A stretch of DNA of 64,000 nt from Solicoccozyma terricola. Its lineage: Eukaryota; Basidiomycota; Tremellomycetes; Filobasidiales; Piskurozymaceae. Numbering within the stretch: position 1 is the stretch's first letter; each line of letters opens with the position of its first letter. Below, piece after piece: positions 10,637-21,990 of the stretch. The stretch covers positions 843,534-907,533 of the forward strand of contig BCLD01000009.1 of NCBI GenBank assembly GCA_001600875.1, in the 5' to 3' direction. A program made the position numbers and the translations under genes. The notes beneath the pieces are model-generated. The model saw nothing but the letters and a program-made list of their open reading frames with translations. It was not told the DNA's origin and did not search any database.

Positions 10637-13315
10637 CTAAGCCTCTTCATCTATAGCCTGATATCGTGAAGGAAAACCGTAACTGTTCCGCGATGATAGT
10701 CCAGGTCGTGAATGGGCTGCGTTCAGCCTGGATGGACGTTGCAAAGTACTACTGCCAGTCAGCTGCGTTGCGGCTTGACCTATTGAGTGGTGGCCGTAGC
10801 CCTCGCTGGACGAGGACGACCTGCGGGACACGTCATGCTGTGTCGCAGTGCCGTTGTCGTCGAGAAAGACATCCTCATCTCCCACGCCATCTGTTACGCC
10901 GCCCTTGGAGCCACCAAGTTTGAAGATACGCTTTCGCCTAGCTCGGACTAGGCGGGAATCCGGGCCACTGAAGGGTGCTACTTGGGGCGAGCCAATTTGC
11001 GGCGATCCCGGTCCTACCATCGCGTTCACACGAGATAAATGTGGGAAGCTACGAACAGCGACGTGTTCGTGATTCCGAGCGTAAGGGCTGAGCGTATGAT
11101 TTGAATGTGACAGCGTGGCAAGTTGTGATACGCTGTCATTCAGCGGCAGCACGATCCCGTTTATTTTCGGAGGATAGGATGAACCTGGGTAGGGTGGCGA
11201 GCCAGATTGGAATGGTTGGAAGGTCACGCTGAGACGGCGGGGGCGGGGTGGAGTAATGTGTTTTGCTCCTGGATATGCAGCCATGGACTGCGGTCTGGAT
11301 GGTGGTAATTGGGATGTCGCGCCTGTAGAGTAGGTACCTCCTAATGTATCCATGCTGGATGTACTGGTGCGGTGACCAGGGACCGCCGCAGCGATGGTAT
11401 GTTTCAACTGCGAAGACCGACGAAGCATGGCCGACTGACCAGGAACCGACTCCGCGCGATTGTGCTGCCGTTGGAAGCCAGGCCGCGATGACATGGGAGC
11501 GACAACGTCGGACCTACCCGTTGACATCCCTCGGTTCGAGTTCGAGGGACCTCCTCCCACCAATCTCGTCAAAGCGTGATTCCTTGCAAAGTCCCTCTTG
11601 GTCTGACCTCCGATCCATGATTTGGCAGCCCCGAGACCCAATGTTGACCCTCCGATTGAGCTTCGGACGGAACTAGCCCGCGCTGTCACGCTTCCTCCTG
11701 TAGCCGTACCTGCCGTCCCAGATGGACTCGGCATCATCCCACCCGCTCCACCAGCCTCAGATGGCGCTCGAATCTGACTTTGAACGTGGAAGATCCTAGG
11801 TCTCGAGACCATTCCGCCCCCAACTGCGGGTATCGTTTCCCATTCCAAAACGCTATCCACTGGTAGCATCCTGCTATGGGTTGAGAATCCACCCAATGAA
11901 CTTGCTGATGATCGATGATGAACGACGCTCCCTCGTGTTGTTGTTGAAGGTGGTAAAGCCGTGACCATATCGACCATATCAAAGCTCCTCTGACCATCTT
12001 CCTCTATATCCGTATCCGTGACATCACCATTTTCTTCCTCGTCTTCCTCCTCCCCTTCCCCTTCCTCATCCTCATCTTCTTCCCTCCGACCAAACGGTGG
12101 ATTCTCAGCCAGTGTCATCAAGCTCCCCAAGCCCTTCTGTTTCCCTTCTCTCGCCTTCTCCCATAGTCTTCCAAACGCTTCATATCCAGAATGAGTCGGT
12201 AATCCCTCTGGACGCATGCCATAAGTTGGATCATACTCTTCGATATCTGGGAAAGTCGTGTAACTTGTCGGTGACTCGGACGCTGCAGACGAAGACTTTC
12301 GTAATGTTGTTAACCTGGATATCGATTTCCTTCGACTTGGTGAGTTGACGTCGTCCTGTTGTGTAGTACCATTTTGATTTGTTGAAGAAGGTGGATGATA
12401 TGGAGGAAATATCTCTCTTTCCTTTTCTGGATCCATATCGAATGGATCTTCATCCAGATCTTGATCGTGTCCGCTTCTATTTCCGTTGACGTCGAATGAT
12501 TCACCACGATATGGCATCTCAACTTTGCCTCCCATCCCAGTATCCGAAAACCATTTCTGAGATAATCGATGGATTATACCTGGGAGATCTTCTCTAAACA
12601 TTTCACGAAGTTGTCCTTCAATCTCTTGTTGAAGGTATCCACGAATGACTTCGATTGAATCGAACGTGGATGAGACTGAAACGTTTTGTAGTGGATCGTT
12701 CTTGAATACCAGAGTTATTCCTTTGGATGCTGATACGACGAGGATGAGGATTGCTCTGAGGTGAAGAGAGGAGAGTCGTAGTGTCATGGGTACCAGAAGA
12801 GGTTTGTTGGCGAGAAGAGGAGTTGAAAGAGGAAGGGTGGAAGAGGTCAGATGTTGGTTGTGGGATAGAGGGTTGGCTTGAACTAGACATCGAACTTCAA
12901 GCCATGCGTCGCCGGAATAGCCAAGTCTGAAGATACCACGAAAACGATCGAGGGATAGGTCGCCGATCTCGAGGAGAGTAAGGGTTGGAGGCTGGTGAGA
13001 GGGGATCGGAAAGGTTCGCGGGTTAGTGGACGGGAGGGGAGGGGCGATGCTAAAAAATAAAAATAAAAGACGGACCTCTTTTCCCATTGATAATTCTACC
13101 ACCTCGATACGTCCTTGAATTACGGGTGGTTTTTTTCCCTGCGCGATAGGAATCAACAGATTCTCCGATCAGTTTCACAGTTCGTCTTTCGATGAGTGTT
13201 TGCATCCCCTATCGTCGCAACTGACTTTGTTCAAAGCTCCTTCCAACATTGCCTTTGCGTCCTCATGAAATGTAGGAGAGAACGATGTTCCCCAGGATGG
13301 AAAGAGGAATGACAT
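10637..13315 (-). CDS. MDM34: ERMES complex subunit Mdm34
   Basis: Minus-strand exons: 13315-13226, 13138-13076, 12991-10637; 835 residues. Mdm34 is the outer-mitochondrial-membrane SMP-domain subunit of the ER-mitochondria encounter structure, which moves lipids between ER and mitochondria. The N-terminus carries the diagnostic MSFLFPSWGTSFSPTF, then PPVIQGRIEVVEL and EIGDLSLDRFRGIFRL, followed by VSSTFDSIEVIRGYLQ and EIEGQLR...LPGIIHRLS; these define the SMP-like lipid-binding domain over about the first 220 residues. The rest is a long low-complexity tail rich in Ser, Pro and acidic residues, longer than in yeast Mdm34. The second intron uses a GTCCGT donor and is an 84-nt stop-free multiple of three, so the frame stays open through it. 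Start chosen because MSFxFP is the family start. Confidence 0.93.
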
Positions 13316-13696
13316 GTTTGTGAGCGATGACCGATGACCTTTTCCGTTGACTTGTGTTCCAGGAGAGTCGGATGTTGCAAGGATGTCCAAACAAAAGACC
13401 GATGCGTTGTGCGCGATGCGATGCGAAGCCTTGCAGGTCGTCCGTCCCCGATCAACTGCCGTTCATAATCGATATCCTGTACTGCGTGTTGCTCCACCGC
13501 TGTCTCCCGTTCGTTGTGTGTGGTGGTGGATCGCATCCCGACTGTGCTCGCCATCACCTCGGCTCCGGCTGCTGCTGCTGAAAAGTGAGTCACGTGGTTG
13601 CAGCGAGGAGGAGAGAGATAGTGTTGACAATTCAAACAGCAACCAGCCCAGCCCCATCCATCCACCCCAGCCATCCCATCCCTCCCATCCCTCATC
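13316..13696. promoter_or_regulatory. Divergent promoter, MDM34 / N2227 methyltransferase
   Basis: The 381 bp between two head-to-head start codons contain no gene. They hold a CACGTG at 13591-13596 and a pyrimidine-rich CCATCC-type run just before the start at 13697. A shared bidirectional promoter is inferred from orientation. Confidence 0.6.
13591..13596. promoter_or_regulatory. CACGTG E-box
   Basis: Palindromic CACGTG in the context AGTCACGTGG, 101 bp upstream of the methyltransferase start. Such sites bind bHLH factors of the Cbf1/USF type. See the finding on recurrence. Confidence 0.5.
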
Positions 13697-15618
13697 ATGA
13701 ACTCACATACAACCACCACAGAGTCACAATCAGAGGATCCAGACGCAGCAGAGCAACGCTACTTTCAAGATGCATACGAAGCATGTCGAGATTACATGAC
13801 ATACCATGTCCGTCCCCCAACCAGCGCTCTCTCCTCCCTACCCCTCGTGTCGTCTGCAACGTTCTGCGCTGATGTGACTCTACTCTCATCAGCTGTCAGC
13901 TAATCATTCTAGGAGAATGAACTTCCTGACATTACCCAAGGAACAGAGAGAGCTGTTGGTATCCATTGGATACAAGGATAAACTTGAGGCGGTAGATGAA
14001 GGCATTCGACAGTGAGTCCTCGTAATCCTCGACATCACAATTGAGTGGATTCCTAACTCACCAAAGGGGGACTTCTCGGACGATAGAAATGCGGAATTCT
14101 TGGAAGATCTAGCAGGGAGTAGTTCACTTCCTTTTACAACGATTCAAGGGCCATCACAAAATCTACAACCGGTGATCACGGATGAAGAAACTTCCGTCTC
14201 CGCTGGATCCCACATAAATGATGACGATCACGGAGCTCACCATCATTCCCACGAACATGATCACGCTCATTCTCATGAACACACTCATCAACAAATTACA
14301 AGCACTTCAAGATCAACGAAAGCAGCATCGAAACATCAAGCTGAGCGCGATCATTCGCAAGAAAAGTTACGAAGTACCTTAAGACAAATGGTTAGAGATT
14401 GGAGTGAGGAGGTAAGTGACGACGAAGATATATCTCCATCATAAATAAAATAAAATAAAATAAAGCTCATTGAGTGACGTATATCACGACAGGGTCAAGT
14501 CGAGAGAGACGCTTGCTACAAACCATGTATCGAAGCCCTAGAGAAACATTACGAAGCGGTAAGCAAGGACAAAAGGTACGTGGTCAATCGTCCTTTTTTT
14601 CAACTTTTGACCAGGTAATAATGGGGCAAGGGCTAGAACATATAGATCATCGGTGAGAGTCCTCGTTCCAGGTGCTGGATTAGGAAGATTACCTTTGGAG
14701 CTGGCTGCGAGAGGTTGGTATGAGTCAGCTGGTGCTTGAGGGTGGTGCGATGGACTAACGGCCATACGTTGGAATGCTAGGATTCGCTGCTCAGGGGAAT
14801 GAATTCAGTGCTCATATGTTGATAGCTTCCAACTGGTGTTTAAACGAGTGAGTTTGCAAATGTTCAGTTTGCGTAGGGGTCGGACCCTAACGGAATGACA
14901 TTCTAACCCACAGATCAACCGCCGATCAGCCTTACCAGATCTTCCCATACCTCCATTCATTCTCCAACCATCTCACAACTTCCACCTCCGTTCTCAAATC
15001 CGTATTCATACCCGACATCTCTCCTTCATCCCTGATTTCTCCAGGTAGTGACTTTAGCTTCGTCGCTGGTGACTTTCTCGAAGTGTATGGCGGGATGTCT
15101 CACGATCGATCTTCCGGAATCGATGTATCGGACGAACATAAAGGCCAATGGGGATCGGTGATCACTTGTTTCTTCATCGATACAGCTAGGAATATCATCG
15201 ATTATCTACAGACGATCTATGAGCTTCTGGATGACGCCGGCGTGTGGATCAATATTGGGCCGTTATTGTGGCATTTTGAGAATGTCGTAGATAAGAAACG
15301 AGGGGAAGGGAGTTTAGAGTTGAGTTTGGATGAAGTGGTGGGTTTGGCGAACAAGATTGGGTTTGAAATCAAGGTGAGAATGAGGCGGCAAGATCCGTTA
15401 AATATGTTTACAACGCATTCTCAAGCTGTTTCGGTTACGGAGCAGGAGCATAAAATCATCAAGACTACATATGCAGGTCATCAAGATAGTATGTTGAGGT
15501 CTGAATATCAGGTGCGCGAACAATGCCGGTCGCCTCGCATCGAAGATCGCTAAGCGTTCTGATCTCACAGGCCGCTTTCTGGACCGCCACCAAAAGACCT
15601 GCAGGCATCTCTGCATAA
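13697..15618 (+). CDS. N2227-like SAM methyltransferase (carnosine N-methyltransferase family)
   Basis: Exons: 13697-13807, 13893-14011, 14087-14411, 14493-14575, 14646-14713, 14781-14847, 14914-15511, 15571-15618; 472 residues. The family (human CARNMT1, formerly UPF0586) transfers methyl from SAM to a histidine imidazole nitrogen. Visible: an N-terminal helical region ANHSRRMNFLTLPKEQRELL, SAM-binding motif VLVPGAGLGRLPLELA near residues 216-231, FSAHMLIASNWCLN, GDFLEVYG, and VITCFFIDTARNIIDYL followed by GVWINIGPLLWH, all characteristic of N2227. Between the helical region and the SAM fold sits a histidine-rich insert, 11 His in 20 residues (about 125-144). Intron 1 uses a GTCCGT donor; I chose acceptor CATCAG at 13892 because it restores phase and the ANHxRR motif. 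Fungal substrate unknown. Confidence 0.88.
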
Positions 15619-15671
15619 CGACAGCCATAAGAACCTGGCATGACAGGGCAAATAACGATATGCAATGGTGA

Positions 15672-16523
15672 TTACTTCTTCTTCCACAACGCATCGAGGT
15701 CCCATTTTTCCCTCCCCTCGGCGGTCATGATGTTGACACACACTCCATGGCCTGCATCAAACAGTGACCAGTCGGTTTCTAGAGCGGTGGTAGGGAATTT
15801 GGGAAGTCGCGAGTCTTCTGGTTTTGAGGGCATGTTGAGGGGGTTTAAATAGAACTGTAGAGGGGTAAGACCATTTAGAAGGGCCCCTGGGGTAAGAACA
15901 CTGTGCAGTCGACTCGCCCATTTGCGTATATCCCGTTCGACACGGCCCACAGCACCCTTCCCTCTAGCTCCAGTCTCAACTACGTATATCCAATTCCAAT
16001 TAGCTCCGACATCCACGCCGTCCACTACAATTCCTTGTCCTGCGTCTTTTGTACCTCTCCGTCTTCTTCCTCGAGGCAGAGGTTCGCTGCCACTGTCATG
16101 GAACAGACTTGCTGCAAATGAAGATGACGAGTCGAATGCTGTGACCGAGTGTGGGATAATTAGAGGATTGGTAGTGAGGTATTCGTGGAGAGGTTTCAGG
16201 AATTCAGGGAAATGGAGAGGCAAGGGTGCGAGAGGCTGGTCGGTAGCAGGCTGAGGCAGCGTGGACAATGGGTTGTATGGCGTGAATCGGGGTTGTCGAG
16301 ATTCGGAAGATGGAGGTGTTATCGTGGTGGCCTCCACGTTATCCTTGAGATACCATGCTGCGGCTTTCGCTCTCTGAATGGCTGCTTGTCGAGCTTGTGC
16401 GGCGGTTGACGACTCGGCTTCCGGTGTGGGAGCTCCGGCGGCCTGTTGAGCTAGTGCAGACGCATGGTATGGGCGTACATTGCTTGCACCTTGTCGGATG
16501 CATCTACCAAGCGAGGTGAGCAT
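15672..16523 (-). CDS. Mitochondrial RsfS/Atp25-N-terminal-like protein
   Basis: A single-exon frame of 283 residues on the minus strand. The first 40 residues are Arg/Ala/Ser-rich with almost no acidic residues, as in a mitochondrial presequence. The C-terminal half resembles the ribosome-silencing-factor fold (bacterial RsfS, human MALSU1, N-domain of yeast Atp25): GIVVDGVDVG, then WNWIYVVETGA, IRKWASRLH, and ETDWSLFDAGHGVCVNIM followed by GREKWDLDALW, which matches the W-x-x-x-D-x-G ... R-x-x-x-x-L-x-x-LW pattern at the end of RsfS. RsfS-type proteins bind uL14m on the large mitoribosomal subunit. There is no room for the Atp25 C-terminal mRNA-binding part, so it is closer to MALSU1. It converges on the methyltransferase gene, 53 bp between stops. 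Confidence 0.62.
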   Translation of the reverse strand: MLTSLGRCIRQGASNVRPYHASALAQQAAGAPTPEAESSTAAQARQAAIQRAKAAAWYLKDNVEATTITPPSSESRQPRFTPYNPLSTLPQPATDQPLAPLPLHFPEFLKPLHEYLTTNPLIIPHSVTAFDSSSSFAASLFHDSGSEPLPRGRRRRGTKDAGQGIVVDGVDVGANWNWIYVVETGARGKGAVGRVERDIRKWASRLHSVLTPGALLNGLTPLQFYLNPLNMPSKPEDSRLPKFPTTALETDWSLFDAGHGVCVNIMTAEGREKWDLDALWKKK

Positions 16524-16590
16524 GTTGTATGAAGATGTTCATCGAGGAGTATGGTAGCTGAAAGCAACTTCAACCTCGGCTTAATTCGTC

Positions 16591-16596
16591 ACGTGT
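16591..16596. promoter_or_regulatory. CACGTG E-box
   Basis: CACGTG within CGTCACGTGTTT, 68 bp upstream of the minus-strand RsfS-like start codon. Confidence 0.5.
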
Positions 16597-18464
16597 TTTA
16601 TCAAATATTTCTCGCCACCCGATCTGTTCCTCATGATGACGATGAAAAGCGGGACACTTCTTGCTCCAGGTAAGCTACTTTGATCTTTCGACCATCCAGT
16701 CCTCGAGCAGTGATGACTTGGTCATCGTTCGACATGAAATATACCAGGTATTATAGCAGCGCTTATGTCAGATTCCAGGAGCAACGAAGAACCAGTTGTT
16801 GTTAAGCACCGACTGAGTATTTTAAACCTTGTCAGCTCCCGAAATCCAGCTGCGTAAGTTGGCACCTCACATTCATAGAACCGTCTTGGCCTCCTTGTGG
16901 ACTGTTCGCAAGATACACTCCTTGCATCTCTCTCAGCCATTTAAGAAGTATACTGGTTTAGGCCGGAGGAAATAATCGATCGTTGCCCAACAAGAAACAG
17001 TATGAGTTATGTCACTCGCGAAGGGGAACAGTTGTTATACCGCGTACCAGGTAACAGCTATGAGTCGTTAAGCTGCCAAACTAAAGCACCGGGTTTTCAA
17101 ACATGACAGCGTCATCAGCGTCCTGTGCTCTTATGGTGATGATACCAGCCTTTTATTCCTTCCCTCTGCCGCGGAATCACGAAGTCAGTGTAGGTAGCAA
17201 TGCGATAGAGCTTCCGACTGGTTTACCTCAGAGTTTTAGATGACCTGAAATTGAATCGGAGTCTCTCAAGGACAGCAGCAGAAATCAAACGACGAACGCA
17301 CTCACGTCTCCAGTCATCTTGAACGCCTCCATAATGTATGTTGCGAGTCTCCTCTCACAACTCCCCGCTTTCTTAAACCGAGGCACTAACTTGTTCTGTG
17401 GATATCGATCAGACTAGTCCCGCATCAAGCCACCAATCGACAGTCTGACCACGAGGCATGGAGAGCATCCCGAAATTCTGAAAAGAAACAACCGCAGAGG
17501 ATGTCGTAGGTCGTAGTCTTGTCAAGCCTTGCTAGCGCTGTGGACATTGGAAGCTTCAGGAACAAAAGGCTACCATTCTTGGGTAATACTCAGGAGCCTG
17601 CCCAAGCGGTCATTTGGTGCTGGATAGACGTCTATCTTTTTGGTATAAAAATGGCGTGAGATCGGTCGATCAGGACCGATATACATCAATTCTGGGCCGC
17701 AGTCCCAACGAGCGTGGCATTGCACTTTTGGGATGCAGAGACAGGCAGGGTAAGCCCATGTTGTGAGATCCGGTTACGAGCTAGATGGAAGGCATGGGGT
17801 GTGGAGGATAGGAGGGAATATGTGAGATTCTTGGATATGAGCAGCGAAAAGAAAGTCCCTCTACCGTGTTTGAATTCGAGGTTTCAAGCAATAGGCTAGG
17901 GAGGTTTGAAGTGAACAAGTAGCTGATTGCGTGGTTTGATTGCGGTGATATCAAGATTGACCCTGGTGAACCGACAAGGAAATCAGGCCCTGATTGGGTA
18001 TTATCATAGTTGATTGCTAATAGCAGTCACTTTGTGATTCATTGAGTGGTTATTACCTTCCAAGATCCACTTTGTTATTCCAAGAAACTATCGATGAATG
18101 TATCCAATCCTTCCAAATTCAAAACCCCGCATTGGTCCGCCCATCACCATCGTAATTGACATCCACATCAACCTCAGCACCGAACAACCAGTCCTTCTCA
18201 TTCATCACTTGAACTTGATGCATTCCGTCCTTGATAGGGATGTGAGATTAGCCTGCGTTGAGATGTTCAAAAGATATATGAAGTGAGTTGACTGCACGGA
18301 TGCCACGATGTGGTGTCGGAGAGGTCTGTGAGTGGATCAGAGACGAGGGGTTTCCATGGCCATAATGCCCTGGCCATCTTCGGCGGTGATAAGAGGATGA
18401 GAGGATTCTCCGTTATCTGGGGCCCCATTACGCCGGTTTACCCGGTGGAGGTTTGAAAAACATT

Positions 18465-18470
18465 CACGTG
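18465..18470. promoter_or_regulatory. CACGTG E-box
   Basis: CACGTG within ATTCACGTGAAA, about 140 bp upstream of the PHD-JmjC gene start. Confidence 0.45.
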
Positions 18471-18610
18471 AAACTGTAGCCGAACGGACATATGACATTA
18501 AGACATGTCCGTCGCGGGGTTGATCTCCGCCTAGGGACAGTGGTGGGTGACAAGTCTGAAGACCAGCTAGCCAAGAGACCAGGTTGGACTCCATCCAACG
18601 CTGTGAGACC

Positions 18611-21600
18611 ATGATGGATGCAGCGGGCACACCCCACCAGCTTCCCCCCTCGGTGACCAACAATCCGGCTACAGCCGATCCTGGAGAACTATGTCCTCGC
18701 TGTCCAAACGGCCAACCACCTTCCCCGTCCACTCAGAAATCCACATCGAACACCGGCGAGGACGGGGAGGCGGAGTTGATCTGGATTGGCTGTACGCGAT
18801 GTAGGAAGTGGTATCATTCGGTGTGTGTGCTAAGTGGAGAAGGGGGAAGGGAGAGTATACCAAGTGAGGTGTTGGATGAGTTTACAAAAGGAAATGTTTG
18901 GTGGGATTGGACGCAGAGGTTGGACAGATGGTGAGTTTGTAGACTGTTGGGAGGAATTGCAGTGTGTTTTTTTTTTCGTGCGAACTAATCATAGTTGGGC
19001 ATCACCTTCTCCTTGTCACTAGGTACTGTCCGTTGTGTCTTTCCAAGGCATCATGCCAATCTTCACGTGCATTACCCAAAGCAACAATCAAACGATCCCT
19101 GCCCTCACCGCCACCAACAACATCAACCAATGACCCTGAGACATCATCTTCGACACGAACAAACGGTCGTCCGAAACGTAAGGTTGCTGAAAATCAACCG
19201 GACTATCATGCGCTACATAACCACATCTCAACACCGACGGCGAAATGGTTGGCTTTGATTAAAGAACCGAAGAAGACTGGCAGAGTTATTAGTGAACGTG
19301 AGTTTGTAGCGCACCTGGGCTTGTCTGCGGTTCTTGTATGAGTGCCGAACTGAGAAAAGAGTGCTACCCAAATAGGTCCTTATACGCGGATACCAGGCTC
19401 ATTACTCACTAAACAATGGATCGAGTCAGATCCATCATCATCCTCCAATCCACAACATTCTCCGAGCATATTTCATGGACCAGATCGAGAGCCATTCGTG
19501 GTATCGAAGGAAGATGGTGGTTTCACCAGCATGGGTGGGAAAGTACCAAAGACTGGGTTGACGGTGCAGGATGTAGCGAATTTAGTGGGAAGGGATAGGA
19601 TGGTGGATGTTATTGGTGAGTTAGGCGGTGTGAGGGTGGGGGTTTGGCCATGTTTATTGTTAATCAGACGAGCTACACAGACGTTGCAACTCAATCATCA
19701 TCTCAATGGACCCTGGCTAAATGGGCTGATTACGTTCTAGCTCAATCCACTGCTGAGAATGGCGAAGAAGAGGTTCAAAGACCGACGGTGGCGAAACCGG
19801 ATTTAAAAGTTCCAGTTGGCAAGGTATACAATATCATTTCATTGGAGATTAGTGGGACGGAGTTGGCGAGGCAGGTCAAGCCGCCGAGATTGGTTAGGTG
19901 AGTGTGTTGCGTCTGCCTTGAGGGACGAACAGAAAACCGTATGTTGATGGATATTACATCTCAACAGCGAGATCGATTGGGTCGATAACTTTTGGCCAGA
20001 TGTTAAACGTCATAAAGCGAATGTAACAGATGACTCAGTGGAAACTCAGTCTAATGGACCAGGAATGAAAGGGAAGACACAGAGTGTCATGTCGCCGAAT
20101 TGGCCAAAGGTTCAGTTGTATTGCTTGATGGGGATGAAAGGGTCCTGGACGGTGAGTTTGGGTATGGCCGCGTGTAAGAGGAATTGGTTTTGATTTTAGC
20201 ATCCTCAGGACTGGCATATCGATTTTGCGGGGAGTTCGGTTTATTATACCATACACTCCGGGTCCAAGGTGAGTTTTCAATTAAGATTCCACTCTCGGGA
20301 CTGGATTTGATTCTCCCGTCTATGCTCTTGCTTAGACATTCTTCTTCATCAAACCCACGGAGGCAAATCTCGCAGCGTATCAGAAATGTACGTCATTCCA
20401 TTTGCTTTATATATGTAAGGCTGTGCGTATGCTGAGGAAGTTGTTGTTTCTATAGGGTCAGGAGACGCGGATCATCAGCAGAATATTTGGCTGGGGGACT
20501 GGTGTGATGAGGTTAGAAAGGTCACCCTGCATCAAGGTGACACAATGTGAGTGTGCAATCACTAATACCCATTTACTCGAATAACTGATCTTGTGATATT
20601 AGGATCATCCCGGCTGGCTATATCCATGCGGTAGTAAGTAGACGTGGAAATGTCATCGAGGGTGATCGGCTGATATATGAGGCCACAGTATACACCTGTG
20701 GACTCCCTTGTCTTCGGCGGTAATTTCCTTCACTCGTGAGCCTATCGTCTCAGTCCGGCTCGCGCAAAGCCTGCTGACTCCTTCTCGTTTCATTTTCTCT
20801 CAGGTATAACATGGAGACTGGTAAGCTCGCTCCCACTGCATCTCAGCATGAGTGGATCCTCACCTGCCACATCAACCTCCCAGAGATTCGCCTTCGGGAT
20901 ATCGAAATTGCAACAAAGGTCCCGCTGCGGTTCCGTTTTCCCTTTCTAGATCGACTGTGCTGGTATGTCGCTGAGCGATATTGCCGCGATCTCCGTGCGC
21001 AAACATCATACAAAGCGGCCAAAGCGGATGTGGAGTCGATGGATGCGGCTCTTCACCCACGTATCCTAGCTGGTTTGGCTGTTCTAGCCGATTTCTTGAT
21101 TCGGCAGCTTCGTATCATGGAGAATCCAACGATAGAAGACAAGAGACGCAAGGCCATTCATGACAAGATACCAGGTGACAAAATCAAAGACCCCAGCGCT
21201 CTTGCTAGAGAACTGCGGTGGCGGGTGAAGCGTGCATCTGGTGTGGATTCGGAAGGCGAAGAGGAAGTCATGAGACAGGCGAAAGATTCAGCGCACGCAG
21301 GGATAAAGCGCAAGGCCGGTCGTGGGGTCTCGTTCGAGATGGACGAGCGCCAGCCGTCGGTCGTGTTTGCGGAAACCGCCCGAACTCGACATGCGGACGA
21401 AATGTAAGTCTGCCATTAGCGACAATTCGTGAAAGTTTGATTCTGACGCTTCGCCGGGTTGCAGTCCGTGGGAAACAACAGAAGACGAGCATACACATGA
21501 CGAGCGGCGGATTGTCGGACCACCTGCCTCACTGGCGTCTGAAGGCTCCTCGAAAGGCTTTTCGAGGTTTGCATTGGAAGAGACGGACGTCCATCAACAG

Positions 21601-21861
21601 ACTCGGCAGAGAGTCCGCAAGGGAGATCGAGGCTTGATTGCAGAACATCAGACAGTGCAAGTAACGACAACGGTGACGGTGTGGCCAGCCTCTGAAGTAG
21701 CGGACGAGCTGTATTCAGCGTCCGCAACGCCAGAAGTCACGAAGGAAACAGACTCAACAGCATCTGAAGCATTGGGACCAATCACACCTCAGGCAGACAT
21801 TGTGGAGGATGTGAAGCAAGAGAAGCGCATGAACGACATGGACATGGATGTAGATGAATGA
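18611..21861 (+). CDS. JHD1: PHD-JmjC histone demethylase, JHD1/KDM2-like
   Basis: Exons: 18611-18930, 19023-19297, 19376-19615, 19681-19897, 19968-20151, 20209-20268, 20336-20387, 20456-20546, 20603-20633, 20689-20735, 20804-21403, 21465-21861; 837 residues. JHD1 proteins are nuclear Fe(II)/2-oxoglutarate enzymes that remove methyl groups from H3K36. A PHD finger covers about residues 28-115 ([25 protein letters not shown]). The JmjC domain follows [17 protein letters not shown] and [19 protein letters not shown], with the Fe ligands H415 and D417 in WHID and the third His in [11 protein letters not shown] (about 488). It continues with [14 protein letters not shown] and the C-terminal helical bundle typical of KDM2. 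The last 200 residues are charged and probably disordered. Start at 18611, first of two Met codons; the second at 18614 is equally possible. Confidence 0.92.
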
Positions 21862-21990
21862 CAAAGTTTGGCGATTGCGGGCCTTGAATTATATCACCAT
21901 ATGACCATCGCGCTATGCCTATGCTAAAGCTACAAGGTACAAAGATCGGACTACACCACAATGATGCGTCCAGATTTCGTCAGTGGCCGC

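Larger units (their letters stand above)
16524..18610. other. Gene-poor 2.1 kb region, no recognised gene
   Basis: This is the longest stretch without a convincing gene. It contains short unexplained open frames on both strands: 17714-17899 and 18098-18286 on plus, and a stop-free run around 17290-17430 on minus next to a GTGAGT. None carries a motif I know, and none joins into a longer model with consistent phase. A CACGTG at 16591-16596 probably belongs to the RsfS-like gene and one at 18465-18470 to the demethylase promoter. A TATAAAA lies at about 17641. It could hold a lineage-specific short gene, a relic or a non-coding RNA. Confidence 0.4.

Noticed and set aside
15374..15426. Possible additional intron (GTGAGA...AAG) in the methyltransferase gene
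   Set aside because: Its length of 53 nt would shift the frame and destroy the downstream TTYAGHQDSML region, which reads correctly without it.
17290..17640. Possible minus-strand two-exon small gene with a stop-free stretch ending at a GTGAGT
   Set aside because: I could not connect it to an upstream start with consistent phase, the run is short enough to arise by chance, and no motif was recognised.
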